Assembly (NCBI GenBank): GCA_903901875.1
Contig: CAIUSO010000122.1
Span: 1-52,120 of the forward strand
DNA: 52,120 nt
Origin: an uncultured Geobacteraceae bacterium
GTDB lineage: Bacteria > Desulfobacterota > Desulfuromonadia > Geobacterales > Pseudopelobacteraceae
Reading direction: 5' to 3'
Part shown: piece after piece, positions 44,496-52,120 of the stretch
Layout: each line of letters begins with the position of its first letter
How positions within the stretch are numbered: the stretch's first letter is position 1
Program-made: the position numbers and the translations under genes
The notes under the pieces: generated by a model
Databases searched by the model: none
What the model saw: only the letters and a program-made list of their open reading frames with translations
What the model was told of the DNA's origin: nothing

Positions 44496-45851
44496 ATGTT
44501 AGATGCCTGGCAACAAGCAACCGAAAATATAGAAAAGGTGATGTCCGAATCGGATTTCTCTGCCTGGATCAAACCGATCCATTACAGTAGCCATAGCGGT
44601 TCGGATGTTTTTCTTTCAGTGCCTAATTCTTTTATCAAAGAATGGCTTGAAGACCACTACCTGAAAATGCTGTCCGATTCCCTCGCGGCAACATCGGGAT
44701 TACCTGTTGTTCTCACCTTCAACATCAGGGCCGATGAAGAGCACCGCCCCTACGTATCTGAAGACTATATTGACCAAATTGATGAAGAACCAGCACCGGT
44801 TAAAAACTCGCCGCTCCCCTTGGAACAGGTATTTACCCCGTTAAACCCCAAATACACCTTCGATATGTTTGTGAGCGGCACCGGAAATCAATTTGCCCAT
44901 GCAGCTGCCATGGCGGTGGCAAATAATCCGGCAGATACCTACAATCCACTATTCATCTACGGCGGCGTTGGTCTCGGTAAAAGTCATCTGCTCAATTCCA
45001 TTGGTCATACCATACGACGTGATTCCCCCGAATTGAACGTCTGTTACTGCTCTGCGGAAAAATTCATGCATGAGATGGTGAATCACCTCCGCATGAAAAA
45101 AATGGATATATTCAGAAATCGTTTCAGGACGGTTGATGTGCTGCTTGTGGATGACATCCAATTCATTTCCGGTAAAACCGGAACCCAGGAAGAATTTTTT
45201 CACACCTTCAACGCACTGCACGATGCCCATAAACAGATCGTCATAACGTCGGACAAATTCCCCCGTGAAATTTCCGACCTGGAAGAACGACTCCGCTCAC
45301 GATTCGAATGGGGGCTGATTGCCGATATAAAACCGCCCGACGTGGAAACGAAAATTGCCATCCTCAAGAAAAAATCGGAAATAACCCGGGTATTCTTCCC
45401 CGAGGATGTGTACTATTTCCTCGCATCGAGCGATACCCGTAACATACGGGAACTTGAAGGAATGTTAATTAGACTGGGTGCCTTCAGCAGCCTGCAGAGT
45501 GTGCCGGTGACCCTTGAAATGGCGAAAGAAAATCTTAAGGATATCCTGGGAGACCGACATAAGGAAATCTCCGTTGAGCTGATTCAGAAAATAGTTTCAG
45601 ACTACTTTGATTTAAAAATAGTCGATCTCAAGTCGGAAAAACGTCTGAAAAATATCGTACAGGCACGGCAGATTGCCATCTGGCTCTGTCGTGACATGAC
45701 AAAATCTTCCTATCCTGATATTGGTATGAAATTTGGCGGCAAAGATCATTCAACCATCATTCATTCTTATAAAAAAATAGATGCCGCCATAGGTAGTGAT
45801 CCGAAAATGTCCAAACTAATCGATGAGATAAAACGGATACTTCTCAAGTGA
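44496..45851 (+). CDS. dnaA: Chromosomal replication initiator DnaA
   Basis: A 451-residue initiator. Domain I (1-80) is followed by a short linker, the AAA+ core with Walker A GGVGLGKSHL and Walker B LLVDDIQFI, then the DNA-binding domain with FGGKDHSTIIHSYKKI. It binds DnaA boxes and melts the origin. The ATG at 44496 has no clear ribosome site, and 353 bp separate it from divergent rpmH. Confidence 0.99.
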   Translation: MLDAWQQATENIEKVMSESDFSAWIKPIHYSSHSGSDVFLSVPNSFIKEWLEDHYLKMLSDSLAATSGLPVVLTFNIRADEEHRPYVSEDYIDQIDEEPAPVKNSPLPLEQVFTPLNPKYTFDMFVSGTGNQFAHAAAMAVANNPADTYNPLFIYGGVGLGKSHLLNSIGHTIRRDSPELNVCYCSAEKFMHEMVNHLRMKKMDIFRNRFRTVDVLLVDDIQFISGKTGTQEEFFHTFNALHDAHKQIVITSDKFPREISDLEERLRSRFEWGLIADIKPPDVETKIAILKKKSEITRVFFPEDVYYFLASSDTRNIRELEGMLIRLGAFSSLQSVPVTLEMAKENLKDILGDRHKEISVELIQKIVSDYFDLKIVDLKSEKRLKNIVQARQIAIWLCRDMTKSSYPDIGMKFGGKDHSTIIHSYKKIDAAIGSDPKMSKLIDEIKRILLK

Positions 45852-45859
45852 TGAAAAGC

Positions 45860-46046
45860 TGTTGATACACTGTTGATGGTTGTGGGTAACTTTTCAAGCT
45901 GTTCATAACTGCAGATAACCGGTTCGGATATGCACAAGAAGGTCAGGTTCTTTTTCTTTTATGATACGGTGTGATACAGAGTTATCACCCTTTTCCACAG
46001 GACCAATAACGTACTACAAGGTTTTTAAAGATTATAAATACATAAA
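45860..46046. other. oriC: Candidate oriC between dnaA and dnaN
   Basis: DnaA-box-like words are dense: TGTTGATAC (45860), TGTTGATGG (45871), TGTGGGTAA (45881), TGTTCATAA (45900), TTATCACCC (45982) and TTTTCCACA (45991, fits TTWTNCACA). An AT-rich stretch follows at 46022-46046 that could be the unwinding element. Position right after dnaA is common for oriC. Which side of dnaA is the true origin is not settled. Confidence 0.6.
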
Positions 46047-46072
46047 CTACGGTAGGTAGGAAGGGGATCGGT

Positions 46073-47194
46073 ATGGAATTCAAAATAGATAAAGAGCAAT
46101 TCCTCAAGTCACTGCAAAAGATCCAGGGAATAATAGAGAAAAGAACCTCAATGCCCATATTATCCAACGTTCTTCTGGAGGCTACGGAAAACAGGCTGCT
46201 GGTTACGGCAACGGACCTGGAAGTCGGGATGAAGAGCAGTTATGCCGTTGAGGTTGTCACTCCCGGTAAAATTACCGTATCGGCTAAAAAACTGTTCGAA
46301 ATTGTCAAAGAACTTCCCAACCAGCCGATTCAGTTTTCTACCAAAGAAAATGACTGGGTTGAAATTAAATGCGGTAAAGTTCAATTCAACATCGTTGGAC
46401 TGTCACCGGATGAATTTCCCTATTTTCCTGAAGTTATGGAAGAAAACCTTTTTGAAATTGAAATACCGCTGCTGCGGGGGATGATTGAGAAAACAGCGTA
46501 CGCCATCTGCTCCGATGAGACGAAGTACAATCTCAACGGTATCTTCATAAAAGTAGAGCAGCGTGATGATGAAAGCAACTGCCTGAAAATGGTGGCCACC
46601 GATGGTCATCGTCTTTCCATAGCTTCGGGTAATCTGAAGGGGGCAGTTGGACCAGAGTTAACAAAAGGTGTCATTCTTCCGAAAAAAGGTGTCTTTGAAA
46701 TGAAAAAGATCACCGAAGAAGAGGGGGGAACCCTGCTCTTTGGCTTTCTCGATAACAGTGCCGTCATCAAGCGGGGCGATTTCACCATGATTATGCGCCT
46801 CGTTGACGGTGAATTTCCCGACTACAATCGGGTAATCCCGACAATGAACAATCAGGTGGTTACCGTCAATAAAGAAGATTTCAGTCATTCCGTGCGACGT
46901 ATGGCTATTCTCTCAAGTGAAAAATTCAAGGGAATCATGCTGGAAATAGTCAGTGGCTGCATAAAAATTTCCTCCAGCAATCCGGACCTTGGAGACGCCA
47001 TGGAAGAGATAGATGTGGAGTATGAGGGGGATGCAATTTCAGTTCGCTTTAATGCCCGCTATCTGCTGGATGTGCTTTCGGTTGCGGAAACGGACCGGGT
47101 TGAAATGAAATTTAAAGACGAACTGTCGCCGTCAATTATCGTTCCGGAAAAATCGGAGAGCTTTCTGGCGGTCATAATGCCGATGAGACTGTAG
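46073..47194 (+). CDS. dnaN: DNA polymerase III beta subunit (sliding clamp)
   Basis: A 373-residue clamp with three repeated clamp folds; MEFKIDKEQFLKSLQKIQGIIEKRTSMPIL is a typical start and MKFKDELSPSIIV...AVIMPMRL a typical end. GGAAGGGGAT precedes the ATG at 46073. It starts the dnaN-recF-gyrB run. Confidence 0.99.
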   Translation: MEFKIDKEQFLKSLQKIQGIIEKRTSMPILSNVLLEATENRLLVTATDLEVGMKSSYAVEVVTPGKITVSAKKLFEIVKELPNQPIQFSTKENDWVEIKCGKVQFNIVGLSPDEFPYFPEVMEENLFEIEIPLLRGMIEKTAYAICSDETKYNLNGIFIKVEQRDDESNCLKMVATDGHRLSIASGNLKGAVGPELTKGVILPKKGVFEMKKITEEEGGTLLFGFLDNSAVIKRGDFTMIMRLVDGEFPDYNRVIPTMNNQVVTVNKEDFSHSVRRMAILSSEKFKGIMLEIVSGCIKISSSNPDLGDAMEEIDVEYEGDAISVRFNARYLLDVLSVAETDRVEMKFKDELSPSIIVPEKSESFLAVIMPMRL

Positions 47195-47203
47195 CGGTAC
47201 GCG

Positions 47204-48304
47204 ATGCGTCTCAGTTCCCTGGCAGTCGCCGATTTTCGAAATGTCCAGGCCGTTACCATTGAACCGGGCAGGCACTTCAATCTGCTCTACGGGAGAAACG
47301 GCCAGGGAAAAACAAATCTCCTGGAGGCGATGTACCTGCTGGGAAGCCCCCGCTCATTCAGGAGTTTTCGACTCCCCGAGCTGGTGCGCCATGGCAGGAA
47401 GATAGCACAGATTCAAGGAACAGTTCACTCGCTCGGTACGGAAAGTCAGGTTCGGCTTCTTATTGAGCCGGGTGGGCGTAAGGTGGAAATAGATGGCAAG
47501 GGGGTACACAAAGCTTCTGAACTCCATGGTAAGCTAAACGCGGTAGTCTTTTCACCCGACGACACCGGTATGATCAAGCGGGGCCCCGAAGCGCGGCGTC
47601 GCTATCTTGACCGGGCGGTCTACATGGGTGATATCGGTTACCTCCATTGCTGGCATGGCTACCAACGGGTGCTAAAACAGCGCAATCATCTTCTCAAGGG
47701 GTCCGAAAGAAGCGGACTTGATATCTGGACAGAACAACTGGCGGTAAGCGGTGCCGAGGTGATAGAACGTCGCCTGAAGTATGTGGAGTGCCTGAATGGC
47801 AAACTGCACAGTTACTATGACACCATTGCTGGCGGCGGGGAAACCGCGCGGCTCAGCTACCAGCCGGAGGGGGTTTTGTCAACGGATCGGCTGCAGATTC
47901 GAGAAGAGCTGTTGCAGCTTTTTCAACGTCAGCTCCGCTCCGATGAACGGTACGGTACCACCACATCCGGACCCCATCGCGATGACGTACAGTTTTTACT
48001 GAACGACCGGCAGATCAAGTCCTACGGCTCCCAGGGGGAGCAGAAAAGTTTCATCCTGGCGCTTAAAATGGCGGAAATGGATAATCTCAACCAGACCTTT
48101 GGCGAACCGCCACTGCTGCTGCTTGACGACATGAGTTCCGAACTTGATGCCGGGAGAAACCATAACCTGATGGAGTTTTTAACAACGCGGGACATACAGG
48201 TATTTATCACCACCACGGAACGGTCACCGGCCTTGCTGGCTGCCGCACCACACTGCGCCGTCTTTCATATCGAAGACGGCAATCTGACGTTTGAAGGAAA
48301 TTAA
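47204..48304 (+). CDS. recF: DNA replication and repair protein RecF
   Basis: A 366-residue ABC-type ATPase that loads RecA at gaps with RecO and RecR. Walker A GRNGQGKTN at about residues 29-37; signature and Walker B regions are SYGSQGEQKSFILALK and LLLDDMSSELD. It lies 9 bp after dnaN and 3 bp before gyrB. Confidence 0.98.
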   Translation: MRLSSLAVADFRNVQAVTIEPGRHFNLLYGRNGQGKTNLLEAMYLLGSPRSFRSFRLPELVRHGRKIAQIQGTVHSLGTESQVRLLIEPGGRKVEIDGKGVHKASELHGKLNAVVFSPDDTGMIKRGPEARRRYLDRAVYMGDIGYLHCWHGYQRVLKQRNHLLKGSERSGLDIWTEQLAVSGAEVIERRLKYVECLNGKLHSYYDTIAGGGETARLSYQPEGVLSTDRLQIREELLQLFQRQLRSDERYGTTTSGPHRDDVQFLLNDRQIKSYGSQGEQKSFILALKMAEMDNLNQTFGEPPLLLLDDMSSELDAGRNHNLMEFLTTRDIQVFITTTERSPALLAAAPHCAVFHIEDGNLTFEGN

Positions 48305-50710
<2,406 letters not shown>

Positions 50711-50727
50711 AAAATACCAGAGGTTTT

Positions 50728-50751
50728 GTAGGGGCGTATGGCCATACGCCC
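50728..50751. repeat. Third copy of the GTAGGGGCG palindromic repeat
   Basis: Identical to the unit at 1448-1471. It stands alone 18 bp after the gyrB stop, just before the terminator. Confidence 0.8.
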
Positions 50752-50772
50752 GCTTTCACATATGCACACCAT

Positions 50773-50812
50773 GCCGCTTTTCGGATCGTTACCGGAGTAG
50801 CGGCGTTTTTTT
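50773..50812 (+). terminator. gyrB terminator
   Basis: GCCGC-TTTT-CGG pairs with CCG-GAGTA-GCGGC, followed by GTTTTTTT. It ends the dnaN-recF-gyrB transcript. Confidence 0.75.
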
Positions 50813-50876
50813 GTGGTGGGGTGGGCGTGGACGCAATAGCAACATGACAGCAGCGTCTCCCTAGTAGTCCCTGAAA

Positions 50877-50970
50877 ACAGATTTTTGATCAGCGTTGTCC
50901 GGTTAGTTTTTTGCATGAGGCAGCGTTTTTCGCCATGCAATTTTCTAACCGGACAACACAGATTTTTGAT
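50877..50970. mobile_element. MITE-like inverted-repeat element
   Basis: GTTGTCCGGTTAG (50894-50906) and its exact complement (50945-50957) bound a 64-bp element; the arms extend to 24 nt with 20 matches. ACAGATTTTTGAT occurs on both sides (50877-50889 and 50958-50970), the first four bases away from the repeat. No transposase gene lies inside. It may be a non-autonomous element or the fused ends of a lost insertion sequence. Confidence 0.5.
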
Positions 50971-51060
50971 GGTAATTATTGTAAAAACAGTGTTAAAAAA
51001 GACAGTGAGTTAGTTATGGGGGAAGAAAATGGCTTATATCAAACCAGTGATAAATGCTGC

Positions 51061-51768
51061 ATGCAAACAAGCACAATCGAAGCGATTAGACAGTCAATCT
51101 AAAGTCTCCAAGATTACCTTGAATCAGGCAATCATTCAGACTCAATTTATTCTCGAACATACAGGGAACGACAAAATCGCAAAGCTATCGAGTGGGCAAC
51201 GCAAAATGGCAAGCAGATAATCGGGGAAACTGTTTTCCTGGAGCGATGGCGGCGCGGTGGTAATATCCGTGGCGGCGAAAATCTAGTCTATTTTGATCTG
51301 GACGTTGATGGTTTGGCCTGGGCCATCAAGATGAATGAACTAACCTACTATCAAGGCGACATGGCGGCCTTCACAGATCGTCTTATCAAATCTTCCGAGT
51401 ATTTCCTCGATACTACCCTTGAAGTTATCGGTATGGTCACAACACGGAGCGGGATTAAACAGCTCTTGCGGTAGATGTTCGTTGTTACCAATCCAGAGAC
51501 ACTAGCTTTCCCGGTACATATTCGCACCGATCTCGAAGAACGAGGATTCAGGCTTCTCGACCCGGACAATGAGGTATGGTTATCACCAGACAGGGCATAT
51601 TATTTTACTGATCCGGGGCAACATAACGTTCTTATTGATGAAAACGGAGAATTGGCCTTTATCGATGTCATTTTCCGCATCATTTTCCGCAAGGTAACGT
51701 CAGACCGGTTCCGGAACGATTATCCAGGGCTTGCCAGCTTGGTGTCTGACATAGAAACTTATGGTTAG
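51061..51768 (+). pseudogene. Kinase-like gene broken by two in-frame stops
   Basis: One reading frame gives a continuous kinase-like sequence of about 235 codons if two stops are read through: TAA at 51100-51102 and TAG at 51472-51474. Parts include SLQDYLESGNHSDSIYSRTY, RKAIEWATQNGKQIIG and, at the end, DPGQHNVLIDENGELAFIDVIF, which resembles the HxxNVL...ID catalytic loop of 'polyvalent' phage/plasmid kinase domains. The ATG at 51061 or one at 51016 (with no good site) could be the old start; 51475-51768 alone opens with ATG and could still make a 97-residue fragment. AT-richer than its neighbours, as accessory DNA often is. Confidence 0.6.
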
Positions 51769-51901
51769 TTTCGGAAATCGAAACTGGACAATTAGGACAT
51801 AAATATGCCCTCTCGGTTGTTTTTATGGTTACTATTTTAATTGACATACTGCATATTGTTTATAACAAAAGTATCATCGGACTTGCGTCAGGAGTTTGCC
51901 C

Positions 51902-52120
51902 ATGCAGATAGCCAACCCTCTGTACGATGTTGTGTTCAAATATCTTATGGAAGATGCAAAAGTAGCGAAGCTGCTTATTTCTTCCATAATTGGTGAAGAG
52001 ATTGAGGAGCTTGTTTTCCGTCCCCAGGAATATACGTCCGCTATTGATAAGGGCCGTATTGAGGGTTGTTCCGGCACCTTGACGGTGTATCGTCTTGATT
52101 TCAATGCCAGAATCAAAACT
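51902..52120 (+). CDS. PD-(D/E)XK nuclease-family transposase (partial, runs off the window)
   Basis: The first 73 codons are open to the window end. The start MQIANPLYDVVFKYLMEDAKVAKLL and later EYTSAID...TLTVYRLDFNARIKT match the widespread 'PD-(D/E)XK nuclease family transposase' (Rpn-related) proteins, with the RLDF aspartate as a likely metal ligand. CAGGAG lies seven bases before the ATG at 51902. The family is often found in multiple copies and near repeats. Its 3' part is outside the window. Confidence 0.8.
   Translation, partial: MQIANPLYDVVFKYLMEDAKVAKLLISSIIGEEIEELVFRPQEYTSAIDKGRIEGCSGTLTVYRLDFNARIKT

Noticed and set aside
51029-51220. 63-codon open frame with GGGGGAAG upstream
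   Set aside because: The kinase-like sequence continues in another frame across the same bases; this frame has no homology-like pattern beyond its first codons. It remains possible that its start was once used with a frameshift.

Overview
The window comes from a Gram-negative, nitrogen-fixing anaerobe of the Geobacterales type (Geobacter / Pelobacter propionicus relatives). This is an inference from the combination of nif genes with sigma-54 promoters and leader terminators, draG, a type II secretion block, the futalosine menaquinone gene mqnC, a c-type cytochrome lipoprotein and the order rsmG-mnmG-mnmE-yidC-yidD-rnpA-rpmH / dnaA-dnaN-recF-gyrB. I ran no database search.

Region 1 (1-15.9 kb) is a nif island. 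It holds two near-identical nifH genes, nifV, nifB and a divergent draG. nifD and nifK are not in the window. All four nif transcription units on the minus strand have a -24/-12 (sigma-54) promoter followed by a hairpin terminator in the untranslated leader, which points to control by antitermination. A ccdAB toxin-antitoxin pair with a clear operator lies between the two nifH copies. A zinc-ribbon/FKBP gene pair lies upstream of nifH2 on the opposite strand. Inside the island, on the minus strand, is a gene set for an unknown amide-bond chemistry: a circularly permuted ATP-grasp, an alpha-E protein, a transglutaminase, two AstE/AspA-type zinc deacylases and a class I glutamine amidotransferase.

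Region 2 (16-29.8 kb) is mostly housekeeping: AEC transporter, rhomboid protease, a JAB-domain/DinG-type helicase fusion, a two-component system, LysE exporter, diheme lipoprotein, TatD nuclease, cardiolipin synthase, FAH-family enzyme, gpmI, rlmH, rsfS and nadD.

Region 3 (29.8-38 kb) has a tightly packed, partly overlapping minus-strand operon: mqnC, rnd, then gspH-I-J-K-L-M-N. It is the pseudopilin and inner-membrane half of a type II secretion system, without gspC-G.

Region 4 (37.8-50.8 kb) is the replication-origin region. It has the rsmG-to-rpmH block on the minus strand and dnaA-dnaN-recF-gyrB on the plus strand, DnaA-box-like clusters on both sides of dnaA, and two parS sites (in and beside mnmG). 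parAB and jag/khpB are missing from their usual places.

Region 5 (50.8-52.1 kb) is accessory DNA: a palindromic repeat, a MITE-like inverted repeat, a kinase-like gene broken by two in-frame stops, and the start of a PD-(D/E)XK nuclease-family transposase gene that runs off the window.
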